A DNA stretch of 64,000 bases. Source: Silanimonas sp. (GTDB lineage Bacteria > Pseudomonadota > Gammaproteobacteria > Xanthomonadales > Xanthomonadaceae). Under the pieces are notes generated by a model. That model worked only from the letters and a program-made list of their open reading frames with translations, did not search any database and was not told the origin of the DNA. Positions 46,601 to 55,253 of the stretch are shown here, piece after piece. Numbering within the stretch: the stretch's first letter is position 1; every line of letters begins with the position of its first letter. The stretch is taken from positions 1 to 64,000 of the forward strand of contig NZ_JAPZSC010000030.1 of the NCBI RefSeq assembly GCF_027531545.1, given 5' to 3'. Made by a program: the position numbers and the translations under genes.

Positions 46601-49547
46601 GGAACAGGCCGTCGTCGCCGCGCGTCAGCACCGAGACCATGCGCTTCTCGATGCGCACGGCCTGAAGGCCATCGACGGCCAGCGGCGCGCCATCCGGGCC
46701 GATCACCAGCACCTCGGCCGAGGCGCGCGAGCCGCGATTCACGTAGCCGAGCGAATCAGCCGCCTTGATGCCGACGAGGTAGGGCTGGTCGGAGACCAGC
46801 GCGCGCAGCGTCGAGGCCACGCCGCGGCCACTGCCGGGCTCGTAGGCACGCACGAGCAGGTCGAGGCGGTAACTGGCGCGCTCGTACTGCTCGAGGCCCA
46901 GCGCGATCTCGGCGCGGCCTTCCGCGTCCGTGCGCGCGTCTTCGAGGTCCTGCTGCACGCCCTCGCGCGCCTGCTGCGGATCACTGAAACGGAAACCGGG
47001 ATGCTGGTCGAAGGCCGGCACGCTGGGCGTCAGCCGCAACTGGGCGGTGACACGACGGTCCTGCGCCGCCGTGCCGAACAGGTTCTCGACGTCGACCACC
47101 GCCTTCAATTCATCCGGTCGCACCCAGCCGCGCTGCGGCGGCGTCGATAGCGTCGTCTTGACGCGCAGCGTGTCGGGCTGGAACTCGCGCACCTGCACCG
47201 TGGTGCTGCCGACCAAGCGGCGGTCGTAGGCGTTGCGGCCCTTGAGGTAGAGCTGCGCCATCCACGTACCGGAGGGCGCGCTCTCGCCCGGCGTGAAGTC
47301 GAAACCTTCGAAGCCGGCGGCACCGAAGCGGATCGTCTCGCGGCGCGCGAGGTTGCCCGTGGGATCGAGGATGTCGAGCTCCAGCGGCGCACCCACGGGC
47401 GTCTTCGCCCAGTCCTGTGCGCGCAGGATCAGGCCGAGATGCACGGTCTCGCCGGGGCGGTACAGGCCGCGGTCGCTGAAGATCACCGCCTTCAGCGCGC
47501 CCGGATCGACGTGGTTGATCTCACCGCCGACGTCGAAGCGCGAGGTGTCGAGGCGTCGCGACCAGTCACCCAGCGGCAGGAAACTCATGTCCTCGCCGCG
47601 GGTGACCCGCAGCAGCACCGGTGTGCGCTCGCGCACGAAGGGCTCGAAGGTCGGCAGCGTGGCCACGCCCTCGCCGTCGGTGTTCGCCGCGACCACCACC
47701 TGGCCATTGCGGCCCACCACCGACACCAGCGCGCCGGCCACCGGCGTGCCGTCGGAGAGGCTCTGCACGAACACCTTGCGGCGGCCGTCCAGCTCGGTCT
47801 TGGCCAGCACGCCGAGGTCGGTCAGCACGACGAGTCGCGAGTCGGTCTGCTGGCCGGCGTTGCGGTCGAGGCGCTCGCGCGTGGTCAGCGCGGCCTCGTC
47901 GGCGTTCATCGAGCGCAGCGACAGCAGGAACACGCCGCATTCGTTGGCATTGAAGTAGGTGCCGAGATCGACGCCGCGATAGTTCGCCTTCGCCGGGTCG
48001 TCGGTCGGGATCGACAGCGTCTCCTCGAAGCGCTCGACCAGCATGTCCTCGTCGACGCGCCACAGCGAGGGGTTCTGCAGCTGCCCGTCGTTCGTCCCGA
48101 CCAGCACCTGCAGCTGCTCGGGCAGCACGCGGCCGATCTCGAGGCGCACGTCCGGCGTGTTGCGCGCGACGAGGCTCACGCGGCGCTCGCCACGCAGCGA
48201 AAGCAACGCGCCTTCGCCTACGAAGCGCAGCAGCTTCGGGTATTCGGGCACGACGAGCAGGCGGCGCTGCGGCTGGCCGAGCAGGAAGCCGCCGAAGCTC
48301 TTCAGTCCCTTCGGCATTTCCAACCACAGCCGGCGGCCGGGCGGCGCCTCGAAACGCAGCGTGTGCGTTTCCACCCACTCGCGTTCGCCGGGCAGCAGCT
48401 CGAAACGCAGCGGCGTGGCGGCCTTGAGCGTGGCCGCGTCGACCTCGCCCTCCGACCACGGATACGGCACGGTCTTCTGGTAATCGCTGTCCGGATCGGC
48501 CCGGCGCTGCGGGCTCGGCACGAACGCTTCCGGCAGCAGCCAGAGCTTCACCTGCGAGGCGATGTCGCGGTCGTTCAGCGTGTCGTTGAACGACAGCACG
48601 ACGAGCTGCTTCGGCTCACCGTTTTCGTCGTCGACGACGGTGGCTTCGACATTGTCGAGGGCCACCGAATAAAGCGACGGCATCGCCACGTTGGAAACGC
48701 TCTCACCAGCGCGGCCCGGCCCTTCGAGGCGGCTCTTCGCGCCCTCGGCAAGGGTGAGGGTCACGCGACCGCCGTTTTCCGGCACCGTGAGCGGCGCGGT
48801 CTGCACCCAGGCCTTGAGGCCGGGCTCGTCGAAGCGCAACTCAATGGGCGGCGCGGCGAGCGCCCGGTCCGCGCCGTCGAATGCCGTTGTCGAGAGTCGC
48901 GAGCGCAGCGCGTCGGCGTCCACCGGGTGCGAGAACGTGAGCGCCCACACGGCGCGCTTCAGGCCGGCGCTTTCCGGGTCCTGGTAGAACTCGGCGCTGT
49001 CGACGCCAGCCACGAACGGCGCGCTGTCGAACGCGAAGCGCGATTCGGCGAGGACGCGACCGGGCGCGAGGGCCTTCGGCGCATCCACGGTGACCTCGTA
49101 GCCCTGGCCCACGGGCCAATCCTCGGCGGGCGTGAACACGAGGGTCGATTCATCCTCGAAGGCCCAGCGGTTGGCCAGTGCAGGTTTCAGCGTGAGGCCT
49201 TCGACGGCCGGCGCGGTGCCTTCCTCCGCCCCCACCGCGTCGAGCGTCGCCACCGGGGCGCTGAAGCGCAGCCGCAGCGGCATCACCGTGATCGGCGTTG
49301 CCGAGTAGTCGCTGACGCCCGGCGCCTCGACGGCCACGGTGATCGCGTCCGGCGGCGGCGGCACCTCGCGGGTGAACCACCACGTCGCCAGCGCGACCAG
49401 GGCCAGCGCGGCGAGCGGCCCGCCCATGCGCGGGCCCGGCTTCGCCCGCAGCCATGCGGCGGATCGCCCGGTCCAGGCCGGCGGCTGCCACGCGCCGAAC
49501 ACGCGGTTGGACCACGAAGAAGGGGTGGATTCGTCCGTGACGCTCAT
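43629..49547 (-). CDS. Bacterial alpha-2-macroglobulin (thioester type)
   Basis: 1972-residue protease trap of the periplasm. The N-terminus is a ~41-residue polar tail and one membrane helix (about 42-58); no lipobox. A series of macroglobulin-like beta-sandwich domains follows, then a long bait-type region, and the thioester domain with C1467-TEQ1470 (YSCTEQLAS), which can covalently capture an attacking protease. The C-terminal part (about 1470-1800) is the alpha/alpha thioester and receptor-like domain. The whole frame is intact with no frameshift. pbpC follows 34 nt later, the common A2M-PBP1C pair. Unlike E. coli YfhM, which is a lipoprotein, this one seems helix-anchored. Confidence 0.93.
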   Translation of the reverse strand: MSVTDESTPSSWSNRVFGAWQPPAWTGRSAAWLRAKPGPRMGGPLAALALVALATWWFTREVPPPPDAITVAVEAPGVSDYSATPITVMPLRLRFSAPVATLDAVGAEEGTAPAVEGLTLKPALANRWAFEDESTLVFTPAEDWPVGQGYEVTVDAPKALAPGRVLAESRFAFDSAPFVAGVDSAEFYQDPESAGLKRAVWALTFSHPVDADALRSRLSTTAFDGADRALAAPPIELRFDEPGLKAWVQTAPLTVPENGGRVTLTLAEGAKSRLEGPGRAGESVSNVAMPSLYSVALDNVEATVVDDENGEPKQLVVLSFNDTLNDRDIASQVKLWLLPEAFVPSPQRRADPDSDYQKTVPYPWSEGEVDAATLKAATPLRFELLPGEREWVETHTLRFEAPPGRRLWLEMPKGLKSFGGFLLGQPQRRLLVVPEYPKLLRFVGEGALLSLRGERRVSLVARNTPDVRLEIGRVLPEQLQVLVGTNDGQLQNPSLWRVDEDMLVERFEETLSIPTDDPAKANYRGVDLGTYFNANECGVFLLSLRSMNADEAALTTRERLDRNAGQQTDSRLVVLTDLGVLAKTELDGRRKVFVQSLSDGTPVAGALVSVVGRNGQVVVAANTDGEGVATLPTFEPFVRERTPVLLRVTRGEDMSFLPLGDWSRRLDTSRFDVGGEINHVDPGALKAVIFSDRGLYRPGETVHLGLILRAQDWAKTPVGAPLELDILDPTGNLARRETIRFGAAGFEGFDFTPGESAPSGTWMAQLYLKGRNAYDRRLVGSTTVQVREFQPDTLRVKTTLSTPPQRGWVRPDELKAVVDVENLFGTAAQDRRVTAQLRLTPSVPAFDQHPGFRFSDPQQAREGVQQDLEDARTDAEGRAEIALGLEQYERASYRLDLLVRAYEPGSGRGVASTLRALVSDQPYLVGIKAADSLGYVNRGSRASAEVLVIGPDGAPLAVDGLQAVRIEKRMVSVLTRGDDGLFRFVSRERRDEKSRAALASKAGAQALALDTATPGDFVLEIQDAQGRVLNSQAWTVVGDANLSRSLERNAELQLSLSKPSYAAGEEIEVSIRGPYSGAGLITIERDTVVAQRWFKADTTSTVQRIRVPEGLEGNAYVSVTLLRDPASEEIHLSPLSWGVVPFAIDRTPRQLPLTMSAPARSRPGQPLAIDVDAGGPARVAVFAVDEGILQVAGYRVDDPLDAFFAKRMHQVDSAQILDLLLPEFARFADGAAPGGDGEGAGARHLNPFKRKGEKPAVWWSGVVDIEGAKRFEFTPPDHFNGELRLVAVAVTPERVGFREGKATIRGDFVLTPTLPTHVAPGDEFVVPVGIANTIEGATQPANVALQLTLPPSLALVGAAPAPVTLKPGDETVVNVRLKASQALGAVPITLRASSGRFAAQRRLEVSVRPLQPSLTTVTVQQASRNMAITDLRAMFDERSTRRLAASSSPLVALTGLQAWLGDYRYSCTEQLASQALPGLVLRSHPAFGRTRGDGDLSGLFNTLRARQNGDGGFGTWTSTPDVDPLVSAYAVMVLVEARERGERVPGDLLDRANQWLAQAATDASRNDLAGLRARALAVYLQVRQGESAGNALAALVEQLERDQPKAWREDLAGLLVAASYGGLQQTAAAAPLARRHREIANEVAKPWSQFTEAERVALYSRWGYGDYYDPFGAQAWRLYLLGKHFPDQRRLLNAEATTRLLASVNEQGLNSLNSALAVLALDAVGGETAAPVRFEQEWRGGKAAFGESKDGVLAGPFRADATRLMVMPEAGKTVWVARTETGFDRAPPPAVQDQGLEVQRDFLDEAGKPTTTVAQGKELTVRLRVRGTGWDNVAILDLLPGGFETVLTPPTAAEGGSDPAEARQRDTDGDGYDDESGEMIEGDGAQGAAQPAAPVLALPESTFRPVHEEIREDRLVLYGSVSNGMQEFRYRIRATATGTFQVPPIFAEHMYRNGVIARGGPAGTIIVTEPAR

Positions 49548-49593
49548 GGGGGGCTCGCGCGGCGGGCGCGGCGGGGTGCCGCGCGTTCACCGC

Positions 49594-49599
49594 ATCATA
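49594..49599 (-). promoter_or_regulatory. Candidate -10 element before the A2M gene
   Basis: TATGAT on the minus strand, 47 nt upstream of the A2M start, within the 132-nt gap after the GGDEF-EAL gene. No convincing -35. Confidence 0.3.
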
Positions 49600-49679
49600 A
49601 CGAGCCGCCGAACGCGGCCGAGGCCGAATCGTGGCGGCCGCGGGCCACCGATGGCGAAACGCGGGCAGGCGGGCCGCGA

Positions 49680-52600
49680 TCAGCCGGGAATCACCACGCC
49701 GGCCAGTTGGCCGAGCACCGCCTCCAGCGGCTCGGGGCGGTGCAGCAGGTAGCCCTGCGCATGGTCGACGCCCATCTGGCGCACCCGGGCCAGCACCTCA
49801 GGGCGATCCACGAACTCGGCGACGGTGCGCGCGCCGAGCACGCGGGCGACCTCGACGAAGCTGCGCACCGCGGCTTCGTCGAGCGCATCGTCGACGACAT
49901 CCCGGACGAACTGGCCGTCGATCTTCAGGTAGTCGACGCGCAGGGCCTTCAGGTAGCCCCAGGACGAGGCGCCGGCACCGAAGTCGTCCAACGCGACGCG
50001 CACGCCAAGACTGCGCACGCGCTCGATGAAGACGATGGCGTCGGCCATGTTGGTGACCGCGGCGGTTTCGGTGATCTCAACGCACAGGCGTGCACAGATC
50101 GCCGGACCGGCCGCTTCCAAGCGCTCGACGGCATGCCGGTGGAACGCACGGTCGCCGACGGACTGGCCGGAGAGATTGACGCAGAGCATCGCCGGCGCGG
50201 GCCCGTCGCCGAGGGCGGCCATGCGGTCCAACACGGCGCCGAGCACCCAGCGGTCGATGCGCGACGCGAGGTGGAAGCGCTCCGCGGCCGGCAGGAAGCC
50301 GGCCGGCGACACCAGCGCGCCATCGACATCGACGAGGCGCAGCAGCACTTCGGCATGCAGGCCGCCGGCATCGCCCTGCAGCGCGTCGATGCGCTGGGCG
50401 AAAAGCGCGAAGCGGCCTTCGTCCAACGCCCGCTCCAGCCGCGTGGCCCATTGCGCCTCGCCCTGCCTCGCCTGGATCGCCGCATCACTGTCGAACCAAA
50501 GGTGGACGCGGTTGCGGCCCTCCTCCTTCGCGGCGAAGCAGGCCGAGTCGGCCGCCTGCAGCACCGACTCCGCCGTCGGGAATCGGGCATCGACCGGGGC
50601 GAGGCCGATGCTGGCGCCGATGCGGAAGCGGTGGCCGTCGTGGTCGAAGCGGTAGACCTCGAGGCGGTCGCAGATCTGCTGGGCGACCCGCTGGCCCTGC
50701 TCGGGCGTGCAGCCCTCCAGCAGCACGGCGAACTCATCGCCCCCCAGGCGCGCCAGCAGGTCGCGGGACCGCACCGTGTCACCGAGCAGGCGCGCGACCT
50801 GCTGCAGCAACTGGTCGCCGGCGGCATGGCCGCAGGTGTCGTTGACGACCTTGAACTGGTCGAGGTCGATGTACATGAGCGCGTGCCCCGTATCGCCGTC
50901 CGCGGCGTCCGCCAAGGCTTCGCGAAGCCGCGCTTCGATCTCTTCGCGGTTGTGGAGCCCGGTCAGCGCATCGTGCGTCGCGCGGAAGCGCATCTCGACG
51001 CCGAGCCGGCGCTGTTCGGTGACGTCGTGGAACACCAGCACGGCACCCAGCAGCGTGCCGTCGGCATCACGGATCGGCGCGGCGGAATCCTCGACGCCGT
51101 ATTCCCGGCCATCCCGCGACAGCAGCAGGGTCTGTGGCGCGAGCCCGACGACGCGGCCCTCCAGCAGGCAGGCGGCGACCGGATCCCGCGCCGGCTGGCG
51201 GGTCTCCTCATCGACGATCCTGAAGATCTGCGCCGCGGGCAAACCCTGCGCCTCGTCGCTCGACCAGCCGGTCAAGCGCTCCGCCACGGGATTCAGCCAG
51301 GTCACGTGGCCGCGGACGTCGGTGGTGACCACCGCGTCACCGATCGACTGCAGGGTGACCTGCAGCAGTTCGCGCTCGCGCCGGAGGTCGGCCTCGGCGA
51401 GGCGCTGCGCCGTCACGTCCCAATTGATGCCGACGAGGCGCGCGGTCCGACCATCGCCCGCCGGTACCGCACGGATGGCAGCGCGCAGATGGCGAACGCT
51501 GCCATCCGGCCACACCACGCGGAACTCGATGCCGGTCGTCGATTCACCGGCGATCACGCGGCGCAGCGCCGCCAGCAGCGGCGCGCGGTCCTCGGGGTGG
51601 AGCCACTCGACCCAGTCGGCATAAGTCACGGGTTGGCCGGTGGCCGGGCGACCGTACTGGCGGAACACCCAGTCGTCCCAGTGCGCCTGGTTGGTGCCGA
51701 CATCGACGTGCCAGACGCCGAGATGGCCGGAGTCGACGGCGAGCGCCATGCGTTCGCGGGCGTCCTCGATGGCGAGACGCTGGGCGCGCTGGGCGGTGAT
51801 GTCCTGGAACGCCCCGATGAGCCGGACCACTCGATCCCCCTCGAACACAGGGCTGCCGACCGCGCGCGCCCAGAAGGCGGTGCCGTCCCGGCGGAGCAGG
51901 GGCAGTTCGAGATCCCATGGCCGCCCGTCGCGGAAGCCGGCCTCGACGGCGGCGCGCATGGTGTCGCGGGCCTCGGGCGCATAGAACCCGATCGCCTGCT
52001 CGACGTCCGGCAGGAAATCCTCCGGTACGCCGTGCAGCCGTCGCGTCTCCTGCGTCCACTCCAATCGGCCGCTCTCCAGATCCAGCGCCCAGCCGCCCAC
52101 CCCGGCGACGGTGCCGATGCTGTTCAGCAGGGCCTCGCTGCGACGCAGGGATTCCTCGTCGAGCTTGCGCGCCGTGATGTCGCTTTCGATGGCCATGAAG
52201 CCCTCGACGCGGCCGTCCGCGCCGAACAGCGGCTGGATCTCGAGATCGAGCCAATAGCGATGGCCATCCTTGTGGCCGTTGAGGATCTCGACCCGACACC
52301 CCTCGCCGCGTCGCAGCGCGTCCCGGATCGTCGCAACGGTCGCCGGATCGGACTCGGGCACCTGCAGCAGCTCGCCCGGCTTCCGCCCCATCACGTCGTC
52401 GGGAGAGAACCCGGTGATGCGCTCGAAGCCCTCGTTGACCCACGTCGTCCGCCCCTCGGCGTCGGCCATGATCAACGCGTGCGACGTGAAGCGCGCCACC
52501 TGCGACAGCCGCGCCAACTCGGCGGTGGCTCGCGCCACGTTTCGGCGATCACGCTGGCGTCCCTCCATGATGCGGACGGCGGCCTCGGCCAACGCCGAGA

Positions 52601-53042
52601 ACGCCGCGCGCTGCGTGTCGTCGAGCCGGCGCGGCACGCGGTCGATCACACACAAGGTGCCGATGCGCGCGCCATCGGCGAAGGCCAGCGGCATCCCGGC
52701 ATAGAAGCGGATGTCCGGCGCGCCGGTCACCAGCGCGTTGTCAGCGAAACGGGCGTCGCGCGTCGCGTCCTCGACCTCGAGCAGGTTTCCGTCCAGCAAG
52801 GCATGGGCACAGAAGGCGAGCTCGCGGGGGGTTTCCTCCACGCCCTCCAGACCGAGGTTGGCCTTGAACCACTGCCGATCCGCATCGACCAGGCTCACGA
52901 GGGAGATCGGCGTGCCGCAAATGGCCGCCGCGGCGCGGACCAGGGCATCGAGCTCCGGCTCCGGCGGCGTATCGAGCAAGCCAAGCTTTCGCAGCGCAGC
53001 GAGGCGCGCCGACTCGTCATCAGGGAAGCGGGCGGCTGGCAT
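49680..53042 (-). CDS. GAF-PAS(n)-GGDEF-EAL cyclic-di-GMP protein
   Basis: 1120 residues, no transmembrane helix. Order: GAF (about 15-155); about four PAS/PAC units (about 175-290, 305-420, 425-550, 555-690); GGDEF (about 695-850) with an intact RLGGDEF (about 766-770); EAL (about 870-1110). In the EAL part the motif reads EVLLR (Glu898) and other Mg/substrate residues appear kept (CVNLS, EITE, LDDFGAG, KIDGQ, AEF), so both activities are possible; which dominates cannot be judged. ATG 53042 is preferred, with GGGAA upstream; the frame opens 36 nt earlier. It lies between pirin and the A2M gene in one long minus-strand run. Confidence 0.9.
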   Translation of the reverse strand: MPAARFPDDESARLAALRKLGLLDTPPEPELDALVRAAAAICGTPISLVSLVDADRQWFKANLGLEGVEETPRELAFCAHALLDGNLLEVEDATRDARFADNALVTGAPDIRFYAGMPLAFADGARIGTLCVIDRVPRRLDDTQRAAFSALAEAAVRIMEGRQRDRRNVARATAELARLSQVARFTSHALIMADAEGRTTWVNEGFERITGFSPDDVMGRKPGELLQVPESDPATVATIRDALRRGEGCRVEILNGHKDGHRYWLDLEIQPLFGADGRVEGFMAIESDITARKLDEESLRRSEALLNSIGTVAGVGGWALDLESGRLEWTQETRRLHGVPEDFLPDVEQAIGFYAPEARDTMRAAVEAGFRDGRPWDLELPLLRRDGTAFWARAVGSPVFEGDRVVRLIGAFQDITAQRAQRLAIEDARERMALAVDSGHLGVWHVDVGTNQAHWDDWVFRQYGRPATGQPVTYADWVEWLHPEDRAPLLAALRRVIAGESTTGIEFRVVWPDGSVRHLRAAIRAVPAGDGRTARLVGINWDVTAQRLAEADLRRERELLQVTLQSIGDAVVTTDVRGHVTWLNPVAERLTGWSSDEAQGLPAAQIFRIVDEETRQPARDPVAACLLEGRVVGLAPQTLLLSRDGREYGVEDSAAPIRDADGTLLGAVLVFHDVTEQRRLGVEMRFRATHDALTGLHNREEIEARLREALADAADGDTGHALMYIDLDQFKVVNDTCGHAAGDQLLQQVARLLGDTVRSRDLLARLGGDEFAVLLEGCTPEQGQRVAQQICDRLEVYRFDHDGHRFRIGASIGLAPVDARFPTAESVLQAADSACFAAKEEGRNRVHLWFDSDAAIQARQGEAQWATRLERALDEGRFALFAQRIDALQGDAGGLHAEVLLRLVDVDGALVSPAGFLPAAERFHLASRIDRWVLGAVLDRMAALGDGPAPAMLCVNLSGQSVGDRAFHRHAVERLEAAGPAICARLCVEITETAAVTNMADAIVFIERVRSLGVRVALDDFGAGASSWGYLKALRVDYLKIDGQFVRDVVDDALDEAAVRSFVEVARVLGARTVAEFVDRPEVLARVRQMGVDHAQGYLLHRPEPLEAVLGQLAGVVIPG

Positions 53043-53103
53043 GGCGTTCCCGGGATGAAGACGCCCGCAGTGTGCCACCCTGACTGCGCGCTGGGGTACC
53101 GCC

Positions 53104-54045
53104 CTAGAAGCGCCCGGCCTGGAAGTCGGCGATCGCCTCGCGGATCTCGTCGGCGGTGTTCATCACGAAGGGCCCGTGCCAGGCCACCGGCTCGCGCAGC
53201 GGCCGGCCCGCGACGACGATCAAGCGCGCGCCCTCGCTGCCGGCGCGCAAGGCGAGGTGGTCGCCGTCCGACAGCACGGCGAGCTGGCCCATGCGCACCT
53301 CGGCCTCACCGCCGCTGGCAGCCAAGCGCAAGGCGCCGCCGAACACATGCACGAAGCCCTGGTGGCCGATCGCGATCGGCAGCGCGAGGGTCGCGTTGGG
53401 CGCCAACACCACATCGACGAAGAGCGGCTGCGTGGCTTCGGCCTGCACGGGGCCTTCCACCCCGGCCACCGCACCGGCGATCACCTTCAGCGCCGCGATC
53501 GCGCCGGGCGCGTCGATGACCGGCGCCTCGAGTCCCGCGCCCCGTGCGAGCACTTCGCCATTCGCGTCGAACTGCAGCACCGGCAGGTGCTCCGGCCCGA
53601 TGTCCTGGTAGCGCGGCGCGCGCATCTTGTCCTTGGCCGGCAGGTTCACCCACAGCTGGAAGCCGCGCATCTCGCCTTCCACCTGTTCAGGCATCTCGGA
53701 ATGCACGATGCCGCGGCCCGCGGTCATCCACTGCACGCTACCGGGCACCAGGAGGCCTTCGCCGCCCTTGTTGTCGCGATGGCGCATGCGCCCCTTGAGC
53801 ATGTAGGTGACAGTCTCGAAGCCGCGGTGCGGATGCGGCGGGAAGCCGGCGATGTAGTCCTGCGGCCGCTCGGTGCCGAAGGCATCGAGCATCAGGAAGG
53901 GATCGACCGGCGGCTGCTGCGGCGTGCCGATCAGGCGCGTGAGCTTCACACCGGCACCGTCCGAGGTCGGCTGGCCGGCGGTGAGGCGAAGGACGTGGCG
54001 CGGGGCGTGCCGCAGCGGCGTGGTGGAGGCGGGGATCGCGTTCAT
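53104..54045 (-). CDS. Pirin-family bicupin protein
   Basis: 313 residues. The N-terminal cupin has the pirin signature HPHRGFETVTYML with metal ligands H71, H73, H115 and E117 (HSE); a second, non-metal cupin follows (about 160-290). Some bacterial pirins show quercetinase activity; others bind metabolic enzymes. The actual role here is unknown. ATG 54045 (MNAIPAS) is chosen because the family motif spacing fits; the in-frame extension to 54132 is low-complexity. It sits 61 nt before the GGDEF-EAL gene. Confidence 0.9.
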   Translation of the reverse strand: MNAIPASTTPLRHAPRHVLRLTAGQPTSDGAGVKLTRLIGTPQQPPVDPFLMLDAFGTERPQDYIAGFPPHPHRGFETVTYMLKGRMRHRDNKGGEGLLVPGSVQWMTAGRGIVHSEMPEQVEGEMRGFQLWVNLPAKDKMRAPRYQDIGPEHLPVLQFDANGEVLARGAGLEAPVIDAPGAIAALKVIAGAVAGVEGPVQAEATQPLFVDVVLAPNATLALPIAIGHQGFVHVFGGALRLAASGGEAEVRMGQLAVLSDGDHLALRAGSEGARLIVVAGRPLREPVAWHGPFVMNTADEIREAIADFQAGRF

Positions 54046-54165
54046 GCCGACGATGCTCCGCGCCCTGCCCCAGCCGCTCAAGGCGCGGGCCGGAACGCCG
54101 CATTGCGCGGCCGCAACGGCCGCCGATGCCACACGGGCGCGCCCGCACGGCCCAAGCCTCGCGCG

Positions 54166-54789
54166 CTAGACCGTACCCCGGTTCTTGCCCATGAACGGCC
54201 GGTACCACGCGCGGATGCCGACCATGTCGACGTCGAAATCCTCGCTGCAGCGCATCAGCGGACCGATGCGGACGCAGCGGTTGGGGTAGTCGAAGGCCAC
54301 GCAGAGCACCGGCACGTCGGCGGCGCGCGCGATCTTCCAGAAGCCGGTCTTCCACTTGTCGACGCGGCGGCGCGTGCCCTCCGGCGCCAGCACGAACCAC
54401 ATGCGGTCCGCCTCACGGAGGCGCGTGGCCACCTGGTCGGCCACACCACCCGGTGCGGCGCGGTCGACCGGAAGACCACCCATGCGTCGCATGTACCAAG
54501 CGAGGGGGCCGACGAAGATCTCCTTCTTCGCCATGAAAACCACGCCGAGATCCATGGCCAGCAGCATCGCGAAGCCCCACACCGCATCCCAAGCCGAGGA
54601 ATGCGGGGCGGCGATCACCACCAGTCGTGGTTCGTCGGGCCACTCGCCCTCCATGCGCCAGCGCCCGAGGCGAAGGATCGCCGTCGCGACGCGTCGCCAC
54701 AGCGGTGCGGTGCCGCCACGCGGCGCGTTCGGCGGCAGGACCGGGACCGGGGCGTCAGCCGCGCGGGCCTTGGCCGTGGTCGCGTTCAT
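54166..54789 (-). CDS. Lysophospholipid acyltransferase family protein
   Basis: 207 residues of the PlsC-like fold. The catalytic HX4D motif is H63-SSAW-D68, and EGTR is at 137-140 (APEGTR). It is short and lacks obvious transmembrane segments beyond a hydrophobic stretch near 70-95. The family acylates lysophosphatidate or related acceptors, but this small branch (1-acyl-sn-glycerol-3-phosphate acyltransferase-like) is uncharacterised as to substrate. Its ATG overlaps the arfB stop by 4 nt (ATGA), indicating coupling. Confidence 0.85.
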   Translation of the reverse strand: MNATTAKARAADAPVPVLPPNAPRGGTAPLWRRVATAILRLGRWRMEGEWPDEPRLVVIAAPHSSAWDAVWGFAMLLAMDLGVVFMAKKEIFVGPLAWYMRRMGGLPVDRAAPGGVADQVATRLREADRMWFVLAPEGTRRRVDKWKTGFWKIARAADVPVLCVAFDYPNRCVRIGPLMRCSEDFDVDMVGIRAWYRPFMGKNRGTV

Positions 54790-55211
54790 GGTTCGCGCTC
54801 CCAGCGCCGCGAGGCGCGCTCCCGCTTCACCTGCGCGCGCTCACGCTTGCTGCCGAGCCGACGCTCCTGCGAACCCTTCGTCGGCTTGGTGGCGATGCGC
54901 TTTTTCGGCGCCACGCGACAGGCTTCGATCAAGGCCTGCAGGCGCTCCCGCGCATCCTCGCGGTTGCGATCCTGCGTGCGGAACCGCTGCGCCTGGATCA
55001 CCAGCACGCCGTCCTCGGTCATGCGCCGGTCGCGGCGCGCGAGCAGGCGGTCGCGCACGGCCTCGGGCAAGGTGGCCGAGGCGCGCACGTCGAAGCGGAG
55101 CTCCACCGCGCTGGCGACCTTGTTGACGTTCTGCCCGCCCGGCCCCGAGCTGCGCACGAAGCGCTCCTCGAGCTCGCTGTCGGGGATGGTGAGGGGCGGA
55201 AGCGCGGTCAT
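54786..55211 (-). CDS. arfB: Alternative ribosome-rescue factor B
   Basis: 141 residues: a release-factor-like catalytic domain with the GGQ motif (25-27 in SSGPGGQNVNK) and a basic C-terminal tail (about 105-141: Lys/Arg-rich, KPTKGSQERR) that enters the mRNA channel. ArfB (YaeJ) frees ribosomes stalled on non-stop mRNAs. ATG 55211 is chosen, removing an extra eight residues; the family begins with MTxLPxLTIPDSELEER-like sequence. The coupled acyltransferase lies downstream. Confidence 0.92.
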   Translation of the reverse strand: MTALPPLTIPDSELEERFVRSSGPGGQNVNKVASAVELRFDVRASATLPEAVRDRLLARRDRRMTEDGVLVIQAQRFRTQDRNREDARERLQALIEACRVAPKKRIATKPTKGSQERRLGSKRERAQVKRERASRRWEREP

Positions 55212-55253
55212 TGCCGCGCAGTGTAAGCGCGGCACCGCAGGGCAGTCGTCGCC

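Noticed and set aside
43593-53519. Very long stop-free plus-strand frames (about 3.5 kb at 43593-47150 and about 6 kb at 47439-53519) opposite A2M and the GGDEF-EAL gene.
   Set aside because: Their translations are Arg/Gly/His/Gln-rich shadow sequence without domains, and the genes on the other strand have complete motifs. Long antisense frames are expected in GC-rich DNA.
55219-55250. TGTAAGC followed about 17 nt later by TCGTC, similar to the ECF-type motif at 37991.
   Set aside because: It points along the plus strand where no gene starts (arfB and hemY are on the minus strand).
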